The translations under genes were made by a program, and so were the position numbers. Below, piece after piece: positions 21,835 through 30,165 of a DNA stretch of 64,000 nucleotides. How positions within the stretch are numbered: the stretch's first letter is position 1; each line of letters opens with the position of its first letter. The notes under the pieces are model-generated. The model was not told the DNA's origin. It made no database searches and saw nothing but the letters and a program-made list of their open reading frames with translations. The DNA comes from Roseomonas mucosa (GTDB taxonomy: Bacteria; Pseudomonadota; Alphaproteobacteria; Acetobacterales; Acetobacteraceae): positions 1 through 64,000 of the forward strand of contig CAMDWG010000009.1 in NCBI GenBank assembly GCA_945878375.1, in the 5' to 3' direction.

Positions 21835-22662
21835 TCAGCCGGGGTCGCGGGGCTTGCCCGGTGCGGTCGGATCGGTGCCGTCCCCTGGGGGCCGCGCATC
21901 CCCGTCCGGGGGCGCATCGGGTCGGTCCCAATCCCGCAACAGCGTGCCTTCGCGCCTCCGCCGCGCCAGCCTCACCGCCGGGATCAGGCTCGCGAGCGCG
22001 AGCCCCATCGGTGGGAAGAAGACGAACAGCACCACCGGCGTCAGGACGAGAAACAGCAGGAAGAGAAGCGGCGGCGATGCATACCGCCCGAACGCCTCCA
22101 GTAGCGCGCCGCGCGCGATCGCGTAGCGGCCGAGCCAGCCCTCCAGGCGAAAGCCGTCAACGAAGGCCACCACCGCCCCGGCGCGCTCGCTCCATTGATC
22201 TGCCGAGGCCAGACTTGCCTGCCACGACAATAGGGCGACATCGCGCGTGATCGGCACCGACAGGGAGCAGACGGCAGGGGGGGCCGCCCCGGCGCATCGC
22301 ACGACCGGGCCGGCGTGATACCAAGTGTGGCAGTTCCGCGATCCGTCCGGCTGAGGCACGCGGCAGGCGTCGCCGCGGCAGTCGCAGGCCGCGCCGCGCC
22401 CAAGCCAGGCCTCGCGCGGCAGCGCCTCGCGGTTATTCAAGATCGGCAGAAGGTGGAAAAACAGGGTCTCCTGGCCCTCTGCCGCGTGGCGAATGCGCGG
22501 CGGGCCGTCGATCTCGGCCATGTCCCAGGGCAAGGCGAGCACTAGATCGGATCGCACGATGACCTGCCGGCCGGTGGCCAATTCGGGCAGGCGCAGCGCG
22601 ACAAGTAGCAGAAGGCCGAGAAGGCCGCAGCCAAGCAGCAGGGCGCCGCGGCGCGACGCCAC
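21835..22662 (-). CDS. Hypothetical membrane protein with Cys-rich loop
   Basis: A 275-residue protein starting at a GTG 2 nt after the polyprenyl synthase stop, so the two are an operon. It has one N-terminal hydrophobic helix (about 7-23), a periplasmic-looking loop with six Cys around residues 93-133, and a strongly hydrophobic segment at about 197-230. The C-terminal tail is charged and Pro/Asp/Gly-rich. The paired helices with a long external loop recall DUF1625/TMEM43-like proteins, but I do not claim that family. No function is proposed. Confidence 0.65.
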   Translation of the reverse strand: MASRRGALLLGCGLLGLLLLVALRLPELATGRQVIVRSDLVLALPWDMAEIDGPPRIRHAAEGQETLFFHLLPILNNREALPREAWLGRGAACDCRGDACRVPQPDGSRNCHTWYHAGPVVRCAGAAPPAVCSLSVPITRDVALLSWQASLASADQWSERAGAVVAFVDGFRLEGWLGRYAIARGALLEAFGRYASPPLLFLLFLVLTPVVLFVFFPPMGLALASLIPAVRLARRRREGTLLRDWDRPDAPPDGDARPPGDGTDPTAPGKPRDPG

Positions 22663-22664
22663 GC

Positions 22665-23705
22665 CTACCTCGCCCGGCTGATGCAGAACTCCACGATATC
22701 GGCCAGCGCGCGCTTTTCCGCGCTGTCGGGGAAGGCGTCCAGCGCCGCCAGCGCCTTCGCGCCATAGTCGCGCGCGCGGCCCACCGTGTCGGCAAACGCC
22801 CGGTGCTTTTCCATCAGCGCGATGGCCTGGGTCAGGTCGGCATCGGATTGCTCGCGATCCTCGATCGTGCGGCGCCAGAATTCGCGTTCCGCCTCATCCC
22901 CGCGGGCGAAGGCCAGCAGGACGGGCAGGGTGATCTTGCCTTCCCGGAAATCGTCGCCGACCGTCTTCCCCAGCCGCTCCTGCTCCGCCGAGTAATCCAG
23001 CGCATCGTCGATCAGCTGGAAGGCGACGCCGAGATTGTGGCCATAGGCCCGCAAGCCCGCCTGCCGCGTCGCGTCGCAGCCGGCGACCACCGCGCCGACC
23101 TCGGTCGCGGCGGCGAACAGCGCGGCGGTCTTGCCCTCGATCACCGCCAGATACTGTTCCTCGGTGGAAGAAGTGTCGTTCTGGATGACCAGCTGCAGCA
23201 CCTCGCCTTCCGCGATGGTGGCCGAGGCCTCCGACAGGATCCGCAGCACTTCGAGCGACCCATCCGCCACCATCACCTGGAAGGCGCGGGAGAACAGGAA
23301 GTCGCCGACGAGGACCGACGGCTTGTTGCCGAACAGCGCATTCGCGCTGGCCTGCCCGCGCCGCAGCGCGCTTTCATCCACCACATCGTCATGCAGCAAC
23401 GTCGCGGTGTGGATGAACTCGACACAGGCCGCGAGGCCGATATGCCTCTCACCCCGGTAGCCGGCCATCCGCGCGGCGGCCAATGTCAGCAGCGGGCGCA
23501 GCCGCTTGCCGCCGGCGGCCACGATATGCGCGGCCAGTCGGGGGATCAGCGCCACCGGGCTCTGCATCCGCTCCACGATCAGGCGGTTGCAGACCTCGAG
23601 GTCGTCCTTCACCAGCGCGGTCAGCGTCGCGAGCGCATCCTCGCCCCGCCGCGCTTCATGCGCGGCGATCGGCAACTCGGCGCTCGGCTGGACAGGCAAA
23701 TCCAC
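22665..23705 (-). CDS. ispB: All-trans polyprenyl diphosphate synthase (ubiquinone side chain)
   Basis: A 346-residue class I prenyl transferase that condenses IPP onto allylic diphosphates; in alphaproteobacteria the product is usually the C40-C50 tail of ubiquinone. The first Asp-rich motif is DDVVD (106-110) and the second is in QLIDDALDYS; GGKRLRP binds substrate. The GTG at 23705 is preceded by agagagc and gives the normal family length. It is divergent from the DUF2007-methyltransferase pair, an arrangement common in this class. Confidence 0.9.
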   Translation of the reverse strand: MDLPVQPSAELPIAAHEARRGEDALATLTALVKDDLEVCNRLIVERMQSPVALIPRLAAHIVAAGGKRLRPLLTLAAARMAGYRGERHIGLAACVEFIHTATLLHDDVVDESALRRGQASANALFGNKPSVLVGDFLFSRAFQVMVADGSLEVLRILSEASATIAEGEVLQLVIQNDTSSTEEQYLAVIEGKTAALFAAATEVGAVVAGCDATRQAGLRAYGHNLGVAFQLIDDALDYSAEQERLGKTVGDDFREGKITLPVLLAFARGDEAEREFWRRTIEDREQSDADLTQAIALMEKHRAFADTVGRARDYGAKALAALDAFPDSAEKRALADIVEFCISRAR

Positions 23706-23825
23706 GCTCTCTTGACCTCTGGTCCGGGGCCGGCAACCTAGACCTCGCCCCCCGGTGGAGCAAGCCGCCGGCGCGTGCCGGATGACCGCGCCGGGACGGA
23801 GATGGGGCGGCTTCAAGGGCCTGCA

Positions 23826-24044
23826 ATGCGCGTGCTGCTCGTCACCACCGATCCCGTCCGGCTGAGCTTCCTGCTTGCCCTTTTGCGCGATGCGGGGCTC
23901 GGCCCGGTCGTGCTGGATGCCGCGATCAGCGCCATGGAGGGCGGGATCGGCATCTTCCCCCGCCGCCTCGCGGTGGCGGAGGCGGAAGCCGACCAGGCCC
24001 TGCGCGTGGTGCGCGAAGCCGGCGAGACCGAGGGCATGTGCTGA
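23826..24044 (+). CDS. DUF2007-family small protein
   Basis: A 72-residue protein that reads MRVLLVTTDPVRLSFLLALL at its start and has the pattern of the DUF2007 group, described as putative signal-transducing proteins. Its end overlaps the start of the methyltransferase gene, so the two are co-translated. Function is unknown. Confidence 0.75.
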   Translation: MRVLLVTTDPVRLSFLLALLRDAGLGPVVLDAAISAMEGGIGIFPRRLAVAEAEADQALRVVREAGETEGMC

Positions 24045-24778
24045 GCCCCGAACTGACCGAGGACATGCTGCTCGGCGGCCGGGTGCGCCTGCGCCAGCCT
24101 AGGGTCGGGCTGCGCGCGGGGCATGACGCGGTGCTGCTGGCGGCGGCGGTGCCGGCGCGGCCGGGGGAACGGGTGCTGGAACTCGGCTGCGGCAGCGGGG
24201 CGGCTTTCCTGTGCCTCGCGGCGCGGGTGCCGGACCTCACCATCGTGGCGGTGGAGCGGGAACCGGCCCTGGCCGCGCTCGCCCGCGACAATGCCGAACG
24301 GGCGGGGCTCGGGGATCGCGTCACGGTGGTGGAGGGCGATATCGCCGACCCCGTGCTGCGCCGCGCCCTGCCGCGCTGTGCCCATGGCTTCGCCAATCCG
24401 CCCTTCTGGGCCGCCGGCACCGCCCCGCCCGCCGCGCTGCGTGCGGCGGCGACCCATGCGGATGCGACGCCGCTCGATGCGTGGGCCCGCTGCCTGGCCG
24501 GGACGGTCGGACATCTGGGCACGGCCACGCTGATCCTGCCCGCGTCCCGCTTCGCCGACGGCTTCGCGGCGCTTCTGGGCGCCGGCTGCGGGAGCCCAGC
24601 GCTGATGCCGCTCTGGCCCCGGGCCGGGGGGGCGGCGAAGCGTGCGTTGCTGGCCGCGCGGCGCGGCGGCAAGGGGCCGGCGCGGATCCTGCCCGGGCTC
24701 CCGCTGCATGACGGCACCGCGCCGAGTGCGGCGGCGGAGGCGATCCTGCGGGACGGGGCGGCGCTGGAGATCTGGTGA
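24038..24778 (+). CDS. TrmN6-like tRNA adenine-N6 methyltransferase
   Basis: A 246-residue class I SAM-dependent methyltransferase. SAM-binding motif I is ELGCGSG (48-54) and the catalytic NPPF is at residues 120-123, the signature of enzymes that methylate exocyclic amines such as TrmN6 (tRNA1-Val A37). The start is a GTG inside the end of the DUF2007 gene. The exact target base is inferred from family only. Confidence 0.82.
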   Translation: MLSPELTEDMLLGGRVRLRQPRVGLRAGHDAVLLAAAVPARPGERVLELGCGSGAAFLCLAARVPDLTIVAVEREPALAALARDNAERAGLGDRVTVVEGDIADPVLRRALPRCAHGFANPPFWAAGTAPPAALRAAATHADATPLDAWARCLAGTVGHLGTATLILPASRFADGFAALLGAGCGSPALMPLWPRAGGAAKRALLAARRGGKGPARILPGLPLHDGTAPSAAAEAILRDGAALEIW

Positions 24779-24892
24779 CGGGCGGTCGGTTCCGCGCGCG
24801 CCTGTGCCGCGTCGTTCATCCCCCGCCGGTGCTCCTGATCTTGTCATCGCCGCCCCGCGGCACGTGCGCTGTGGTCCGGCCGTGGCGTTGTT

Positions 24893-25438
24893 ATGCAGTC
24901 CCGCGTGGACCGACACATCACGGACGATGCGTTGCGCGATGCCATCGCGGCCTGCTTGCCGGAGCTGCGCGCGGCGGCGCGGCTACTCACCGCGTCGCGA
25001 GCGGAAGCCGACGATCTCGTGCAGGAGGCCGTGCTGCGCATGCTGCGTGGCGCGGCGGGCTTCGTCGTGGCAGCGGAACATGCCGGCGATGTGCGCGCCG
25101 CGCTCCGCCCCTGGGCGATCGCGGTGCTGCGGAACGCCTTCCGCGAAGGGTGGCGACGACGCAAGCGTGAACAGGCGCAGCTCGCGCTGCGGCTGCCGGC
25201 GGAGGATGGGCGCAGCGGCGGGCAGGAGAGCGTGGCGCGGATGCGCAACCTCGCGCGCGCCATCGCCGCGCTGCCGCCGGCCTTGCGTGAGGCGCTGGTG
25301 CTGGTCGGCGCGCAGGGCCTCGGGCACGAGCAGGCGGCGGCGATTTGCGCCGTGCCGGTCGGCACGATGAAGGCACGCGTTGCGCGCGCCAGGCGGCAAT
25401 TGGCGCGCAGCTTCGGCCTGGATCTCCCGCAGCCGTGA
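24893..25438 (+). CDS. ECF sigma factor
   Basis: A 181-residue sigma-70-family protein with region 2 (about 15-80, EADDLVQEAVLRML) and region 4 (about 120-175, LGHEQAAAICAVPVGTMKARVARAR), and no other domain. It directs RNA polymerase to a stress or surface-response regulon not identifiable here. It lies 73 bp before a second ECF gene that is followed by nepR, so it may belong to the general stress system as a paralogue; no own anti-sigma gene is next to it. Confidence 0.85.
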   Translation: MQSRVDRHITDDALRDAIAACLPELRAAARLLTASRAEADDLVQEAVLRMLRGAAGFVVAAEHAGDVRAALRPWAIAVLRNAFREGWRRRKREQAQLALRLPAEDGRSGGQESVARMRNLARAIAALPPALREALVLVGAQGLGHEQAAAICAVPVGTMKARVARARRQLARSFGLDLPQP

Positions 25439-25511
25439 CCCTCTGACGTAGCTGCGATGCAACCCGGCGGCGCCGGCAACCGTAGGCCCTTCGTCAGGAC
25501 CGGAGCGGATC

Positions 25512-26120
25512 ATGCAAAGCGCCATGCTTGCCCAAAGCGCCACGCCCAACCCAAGTGCCACGCCGAGTGAATTCCATGGCCAGTTGATCACCCTGCTGCC
25601 GCGGCTGCGGGTGCAGGCTCTGGCGCTCGCGCGCAATCGCGCCGCAGCCGAGGATCTGGTGCAGGATGCCGTCGCCAACGCGCTGGCGGCGCAGGACAGC
25701 TTCACACCCGGTACCAACTTCGCCGCCTGGATGCACCGCATCCTCCGCAACCGATTCATCTCCACGCTGCGCAAGCAGCGCGAGACCACGGATATCGATG
25801 ATCTGCCGGCGGGCGCCTTCGCCGTCGGCCCCACCCACGAAGACCGGCTGGTGCTGAAGGAACTTGGCCGTGCCGTGAACCGCCTGCCGGTGGACCAGCG
25901 TGAGGCGCTGTTCATGGTGGTGCTGCAGGGCATGTCCTATGAGGAGGTGGCAGGCACCACCGGCTGCGCGGTCGGCACGGCAAAAAGCCGCGTCTTCCGC
26001 GCGCGCCGCCAATTGCAGTGCTGGCTGATGGGCGAAGGCCGCGCGCGATCGGACGAGGAGGCGCGCGAGGAGGTGGAGCCGAAGGTGCCGCGCCATGCAG
26101 GCATCGCTGCCCGCGCCTGA
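25512..26120 (+). CDS. ecfG: EcfG-type general stress sigma factor
   Basis: A 202-residue ECF sigma factor. Region 2 contains AAEDLVQDAVANAL and NFAAWMHRILRNRFIS; region 4 contains MSYEEVAGTTGCAVGTAKSRVFRAR. This pattern and the immediate downstream nepR-like gene fit EcfG, the master sigma factor of the alphaproteobacterial general stress response. NepR holds EcfG inactive until phosphorylated PhyR binds NepR. No phyR is visible in the window. The assignment to the EcfG group rests on sequence style plus neighbourhood. Confidence 0.8.
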   Translation: MQSAMLAQSATPNPSATPSEFHGQLITLLPRLRVQALALARNRAAAEDLVQDAVANALAAQDSFTPGTNFAAWMHRILRNRFISTLRKQRETTDIDDLPAGAFAVGPTHEDRLVLKELGRAVNRLPVDQREALFMVVLQGMSYEEVAGTTGCAVGTAKSRVFRARRQLQCWLMGEGRARSDEEAREEVEPKVPRHAGIAARA

Positions 26121-26153
26121 GGCCGCGCGCTTCCCGATGGGGGCGCATCCGGG

Positions 26154-26327
26154 ATGGAGCAGGATCCGCTTCCGCCGCCAGAGGACCGCGCCGCGGAAGC
26201 GGCGCGGTCCTTCGACCTCTGGCTGCAGCGCAGCCTGCAACGGCTCTATGGCGCTGTCGCACGAGAGAAGGTGCCGCCCGAACTTCGAAGGCTGATCGAA
26301 CGGGATCGCGGGCGGCGTATCGGTTGA
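26154..26327 (+). CDS. nepR: NepR-like anti-sigma factor
   Basis: A 57-residue protein encoded 33 bp after the EcfG gene. The core FDLWLQRSLQRLYGAVAREK followed by VPPELRRLIERD matches the two short helices of NepR, which in relatives read as a leucine-rich helix, a Tyr, then a Glu-Pro-hPro and a second helix. NepR binds EcfG and blocks it; phospho-PhyR titrates NepR away. The frame, start ATG and stop are clear. The gene is convergent with leuA, whose stop lies 7 nt beyond. Confidence 0.78.
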   Translation: MEQDPLPPPEDRAAEAARSFDLWLQRSLQRLYGAVAREKVPPELRRLIERDRGRRIG

Positions 26328-26334
26328 CGGCCCC

Positions 26335-27921
26335 TTATTCGGCCGGGATCGCCAGGACTTCCGGCGCGGTGCGGGTGCGCTTCACCAGCAGCTTGTTCAG
26401 CGCATGCACATAGGCGCGGGCAGAGGCGACGATCGTGTCGGTGTCCGCGCCCTGCCCATCGACCAGCTTGCCTGCTTCCTCGAGCCGCACGGTGACGCGC
26501 GCCTGCGCGTCGGTGCCGCCGGTCACGCTCTGCACGGCGTAGAGCTTCAGGTTCACATCATGCGGGAAGGCCTGGCGCAGCGCCGCGAAGGTCGCGTCCA
26601 CGCCGCCATCGCCGCCGGCCACCCCTTCGCGCGCCTCTCCGTCCACTTCGAGCGCGATGGAGGCGATGGGGCGCGTGTGCATGCCGGTGGAAACCGTCAG
26701 GCCGACCAGCTTGATCCGATCGTTGCCGCGCACGACCTCGTCATCGACCAGCGCCGCGACATCCTCGTCGTAGACGACCTTCTTGCGGTCGGCGAGGTCC
26801 TTGAAGCGCTTGAAGGCGTCGTTCATCGCGTTGTCGCCGATGTCGTAGCCCAGCGACTTCAGCTTATCCTTGAAGGCGGCGCGGCCGGAATGCTTGCCGA
26901 GCACGAGGGAGGTCTTCGCCCAGCCCACGCTTTCGGGCGTCATGATCTCATAGGTCGCGCTGTCCTTCAGCATCCCGTCCTGGTGGATGCCGGATTCATG
27001 CGCGAAGGCGTTGCGCCCGACGATGGCCTTGTTGGGCTGCACGTCGAAGCCGGTGATCGTCGCCAGCAGCCGCGATGTCTTCAGGATGTTGGCCGTCTTG
27101 ATGCTGTTGCTCACCGGCACCGCGTCATGGCGCGTACGCAGCGCCATCACGATCTCCTCGAGGCTCGCATTGCCCGCGCGTTCGCCGATGCCGTTGATGG
27201 TGCATTCGATCTGCCGGACACCCGCGCGGATCGCCGCCAGCGTGTTCGCCACCGCAAGGCCGAGGTCGTTGTGGTTATGCGCCGAGAAGATCACGCGATC
27301 CGCGCCGGGGACGCGTTCGCGCAGCATGGTGAAGATGTGGGCGATATCCTCCGGCACCGCGTAGCCGACGGTGTCGGGGATGTTGATCGTCGTGGCGCCC
27401 GCCTTGATCGCGGCTTCGACGCAGCGGCAGAGGAAGTCGTGCTCGGTGCGCGTGCCGTCCTCGGCCGACCATTCGACGTCGTTGGTGGCGTTGCGCGCGA
27501 GCGTGACGGAGGAGGTGACGAGTTCCAGCACCTGTTCCGGCTCCATCCGCAGCTTGACGCGCATATGCAGCGGGCTGGTGGAGACGAAGGTGTGGATTCG
27601 GCCGCGGGCGGCGGGCTTGATGGCCTCGGCAGCCCGATTGATGTCGCCGGGCGCCGTGCGCGCCAGGCCGCACACCACCGGGCCGTCCTTGGCGAATTTC
27701 CGCGCGATGGCCTCCACACTCTCGAAGTCGCCGGGGGAGGCGATGGGGAAGCCAGCTTCCATCACATCGACGCCGAGTTCCCACAGGGCTTCGGCCATCC
27801 GCAGCTTTTCCTCCAGGTTCATGGAGAAGCCGGGGGACTGTTCCCCGTCGCGGAGCGTGGTGTCGAACACGATGATGCGGTCGGGGTCGAGCGTCCCGAA
27901 GGACGGGTGCTGGATGGCCAT
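26335..27921 (-). CDS. leuA: 2-isopropylmalate synthase
   Basis: A 528-residue enzyme for the first committed step of leucine synthesis: acetyl-CoA plus 2-oxoisovalerate gives 2-isopropylmalate. The catalytic barrel starts with [13 protein letters not shown] (about 19-31), with the metal site HNHNDLG later. The C-terminal 130 residues form the LeuA allosteric domain that binds leucine. The ATG at 27921 has gaaggaaa upstream. A leader peptide gene rich in Leu codons and two hairpins precede it, indicating attenuation by leucyl-tRNA supply in addition to feedback inhibition. Confidence 0.95.
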   Translation of the reverse strand: MAIQHPSFGTLDPDRIIVFDTTLRDGEQSPGFSMNLEEKLRMAEALWELGVDVMEAGFPIASPGDFESVEAIARKFAKDGPVVCGLARTAPGDINRAAEAIKPAARGRIHTFVSTSPLHMRVKLRMEPEQVLELVTSSVTLARNATNDVEWSAEDGTRTEHDFLCRCVEAAIKAGATTINIPDTVGYAVPEDIAHIFTMLRERVPGADRVIFSAHNHNDLGLAVANTLAAIRAGVRQIECTINGIGERAGNASLEEIVMALRTRHDAVPVSNSIKTANILKTSRLLATITGFDVQPNKAIVGRNAFAHESGIHQDGMLKDSATYEIMTPESVGWAKTSLVLGKHSGRAAFKDKLKSLGYDIGDNAMNDAFKRFKDLADRKKVVYDEDVAALVDDEVVRGNDRIKLVGLTVSTGMHTRPIASIALEVDGEAREGVAGGDGGVDATFAALRQAFPHDVNLKLYAVQSVTGGTDAQARVTVRLEEAGKLVDGQGADTDTIVASARAYVHALNKLLVKRTRTAPEVLAIPAE

Positions 27922-27956
27922 GGGGGTATTTCCTTCGAATCGGATCAGCCGCGCAT

Positions 27957-27985
27957 GGGGCCGCGCGGGCCCCAGGGTTCCCCTG
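27957..27985 (-). promoter_or_regulatory. Leader hairpins between leucine leader peptide and leuA
   Basis: Two adjoining hairpins lie in the leuA leader: GGGGCC-5 nt-GGCCCC at 957-973 of this kilobase (27957-27973) and CAGGG-TTC-CCCTG at 27973-27985 (plus-strand reading). A further short stem surrounds the leader stop codon. They share bases and could form alternative structures, as in ribosome-controlled attenuation. No T run follows, so control may be at translation start rather than termination (inference). Confidence 0.5.
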
Positions 27986-28009
27986 AGCGAAGCCGGCCGC
28001 AGCCGGGCG

Positions 28010-28108
28010 TCACGCCCAGGGGCGGCTAAGTCGAAGCAGAAGCGCGCGCGCGGCCAGCACACCCTTGCGGGCGGCGGCAGGCTCGGAGCGGGGCGCGCGA
28101 GACGACAT
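28010..28108 (-). CDS. Putative leucine leader peptide
   Basis: A 32-codon frame upstream of leuA ending in ALLLRLSRPWA, with the codons CTT CTG CTT CGA CTT clustered near the stop. Such a cluster is the hallmark of a leader peptide that senses charged leucyl-tRNA. It starts at ATG 28108, or possibly at a GTG giving a 16-residue peptide with a better ribosome site (aaggg). It lies 88 nt before leuA and is followed by hairpins. No published leader is claimed as identical. Confidence 0.6.
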   Translation of the reverse strand: MSSRAPRSEPAAARKGVLAARALLLRLSRPWA

Positions 28109-28154
28109 CGGTGGCAAGCTAGCGGGACGGCGCGAGCGGTGCAAGCATGGCGTC

Positions 28155-29135
28155 ATGAAGCACCGAATCGTTCTGGGCCGGGACATCCCGCCCGCCGCCA
28201 TGGCCCTGCTCGATGCCCGCCGGGATGTCGAGGTCGTCCAGCTCCTCTACCCGCCCAAGGCCGAATGGCACGCCCATCTGCCGGGCGCGCATGCGGTCCT
28301 GGCCTGGACCCAGCTGATGCACCGCGAAGCCCTGGACATCGCGCAGGACCTCAAGGTCGTGTCCCGTATGGGGGTGGGCTTCGACACGGTGGACATCCCC
28401 GCCTGCACGGCGCGCGGCATCCCGGTGATGGTGGCCAATGGGTCGAACGACCTGTCGGTGGCCGAGCATGCGATGATGCTCCTGCTGGCCATCGCGCGCC
28501 AGGCGGTGGATGTGGACCGCCATGTGAAGGCGGGCGGCTGGGTGCCGCCGGGGATGTCCACGGTGGATTTGGCCGGGCGCACGGCGCTGGTCGTCGGCTA
28601 TGGGCGGATCGGGGTGCGGGTGGCCCGTTATCTCGCCGCCTTCCACATGAAGGTCATGGTGCTCGATCCCTTCTATTCGCCGCACCGCATCGCGTCCGAC
28701 GGCTTCATCCCTGCGCGCGACCTGCATGCGGCGCTGGCCCAGGCCGATGTCGTGACGCTGCATTGCCCGCTGCGCCCCGACACCCGTCACCTGATGGATG
28801 AGGCCGCCTTCGCCGCCCTGAAGCCCGGTGCGCTGCTGGTGAACACCGCGCGCGGGCCGATCGTGAAGGAAAGCGCCCTGGTCGCGGCGCTGCAGAGCGG
28901 GCGGCTGGCCGGCGCCGGGCTCGATGTGCTGGAGGTGGAGCCCTCCACCGCCGCCAATCCGCTGCTGGCGCTGCCGAATGTCGTGGTCAGCCCGCATACC
29001 GCGGCCAGCACGGCCGAGGGCATCGAGCGCATGGCCTGCACCACCATCCAGAACATCCTGGACGCATTGGATGGGCGCCCCGATCCGTCGATGATGGTGA
29101 ACCCGGAGATCCTCGGCGCGCCGTCATCGAATTGA
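28155..29135 (+). CDS. D-isomer-specific 2-hydroxyacid dehydrogenase
   Basis: A 326-residue NAD-dependent dehydrogenase of the SerA/hydroxyacid family. The nucleotide-binding fold has GYGRIG (148-153). The catalytic Arg, Glu and His are in NTARGPIV, DVLEVEPS and SPHTAASTAEG. It lacks the C-terminal ACT domain of full-length SerA, so a role on phosphoglycerate is possible but not shown; glyoxylate or hydroxypyruvate reduction is an alternative. The ATG at 28155 begins the family-type N-terminus. It is divergent from the leuA leader. Confidence 0.85.
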   Translation: MKHRIVLGRDIPPAAMALLDARRDVEVVQLLYPPKAEWHAHLPGAHAVLAWTQLMHREALDIAQDLKVVSRMGVGFDTVDIPACTARGIPVMVANGSNDLSVAEHAMMLLLAIARQAVDVDRHVKAGGWVPPGMSTVDLAGRTALVVGYGRIGVRVARYLAAFHMKVMVLDPFYSPHRIASDGFIPARDLHAALAQADVVTLHCPLRPDTRHLMDEAAFAALKPGALLVNTARGPIVKESALVAALQSGRLAGAGLDVLEVEPSTAANPLLALPNVVVSPHTAASTAEGIERMACTTIQNILDALDGRPDPSMMVNPEILGAPSSN

Positions 29136-29196
29136 CGCTGGAACGACGCCCCGCTGGCGCGCGATGCTCCCGCCATCCTGCGGAAAGAGCCTCGGC

Positions 29197-30150
29197 ATGC
29201 CGTCGCGCCACTTCATCGCCTTCTGGAACCTCGAGAACCTGTTCGACACCGAGGAGGCGAAGCGGTCCGAGGGCCTGACGCAGCGCCTGGCCAAGGACCT
29301 GAAAGGCTGGTCGCGCCCGGTGCTGGATCGCAAGATCGGCAATCTCGCCGCCGCGATCCGCGCGATGGATGACGGCGCCGGCCCTGGAATCCTCGGCGTC
29401 TGCGAGGTCGAAAGCCGCGCGGTGCTCACGCGGCTGGCAGCGGCGCTCGGCCGCGGGCGCTATGGCGTGCTACATGCCGAAAGCCCCGACGCGCGCGGCA
29501 TCGACACCGCCTTCATCTACGACAAGCGGCGCTACACGGCCGCCACGGGCGAGGTCTTCACGCATTTCGTCATGCGCCGCACCTACACGCGCGACATCCT
29601 GCAGGCGTCCTTCACCACCGCCTCCGGCCGCAAGCTGGTGCTGTTCGCGAACCATTGGCCGTCGCGATCCGGCGGACGGTTCGAGAGCGAGCCCTATCGC
29701 ATGACCGCCGGCGAGACGCTCGCGCATTGGCACAACCGCGTGCACGAGGCGCAGGGCGAGGATATCGCGGTGCTGGCGCTGGGAGATTTCAACGACGAGC
29801 CTTTCGACCGCTCGCTTCTCGACTATGCCTTGGCGGGCAATGCACGCCTGCGCGTCACCCGCGCGCGGGAGGTGCGGCGGTTCCTGAACCTCATGGCGCC
29901 GCTCTCCGGCGCGGCGGAGGGCACCTATGAGTTCAACGGGCAGCCGAACATGCTGGACCAGATACTGGCGGGGAAATCGCTGCTGACGGGGGCCGCCGGC
30001 TTCGATATTGACGGGCCGGCGCTCATCCTGCGCGCACCCGGCGTCTCCGGCGCGCCGCGCCGCTTCGGCCGCCCGACGCTGAAGGGCGGCGAGGATCCGG
30101 ACGGGTTCAGCGACCACCACGCCGTCGGCCTCGTGCTGCGCGAAGGGTGA
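29197..30150 (+). CDS. Endonuclease/exonuclease/phosphatase-family hydrolase
   Basis: A 317-residue protein of the EEP superfamily. FWNLENLFD near the start, CEVESRAVL (metal-binding Glu), FANHWPSRSGG, LALGDFNDEP and SDHHAVGL supply the expected Asn, Glu, His and Asp residues. Members cleave phosphodiesters in nucleic acids or lipids; the substrate is not defined. No clear signal peptide is seen. The ATG at 29197, preceded by ggaaagag, is preferred over the ATG at 29164. Confidence 0.82.
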   Translation: MPSRHFIAFWNLENLFDTEEAKRSEGLTQRLAKDLKGWSRPVLDRKIGNLAAAIRAMDDGAGPGILGVCEVESRAVLTRLAAALGRGRYGVLHAESPDARGIDTAFIYDKRRYTAATGEVFTHFVMRRTYTRDILQASFTTASGRKLVLFANHWPSRSGGRFESEPYRMTAGETLAHWHNRVHEAQGEDIAVLALGDFNDEPFDRSLLDYALAGNARLRVTRAREVRRFLNLMAPLSGAAEGTYEFNGQPNMLDQILAGKSLLTGAAGFDIDGPALILRAPGVSGAPRRFGRPTLKGGEDPDGFSDHHAVGLVLREG

Positions 30151-30165
30151 GCGCGCCGCCGCGCC

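Noticed and set aside
24779-25511. EcfG-type promoter (GGAAC with spaced GTT) before the two sigma genes
   Set aside because: No convincing pair of motifs was found in either upstream gap.
28155-29135. Assignment of the hydroxyacid dehydrogenase as serA because serB is in the window
   Set aside because: The protein lacks the ACT and intervening domains of long SerA and is 8 kb from serB, so the substrate was left open.
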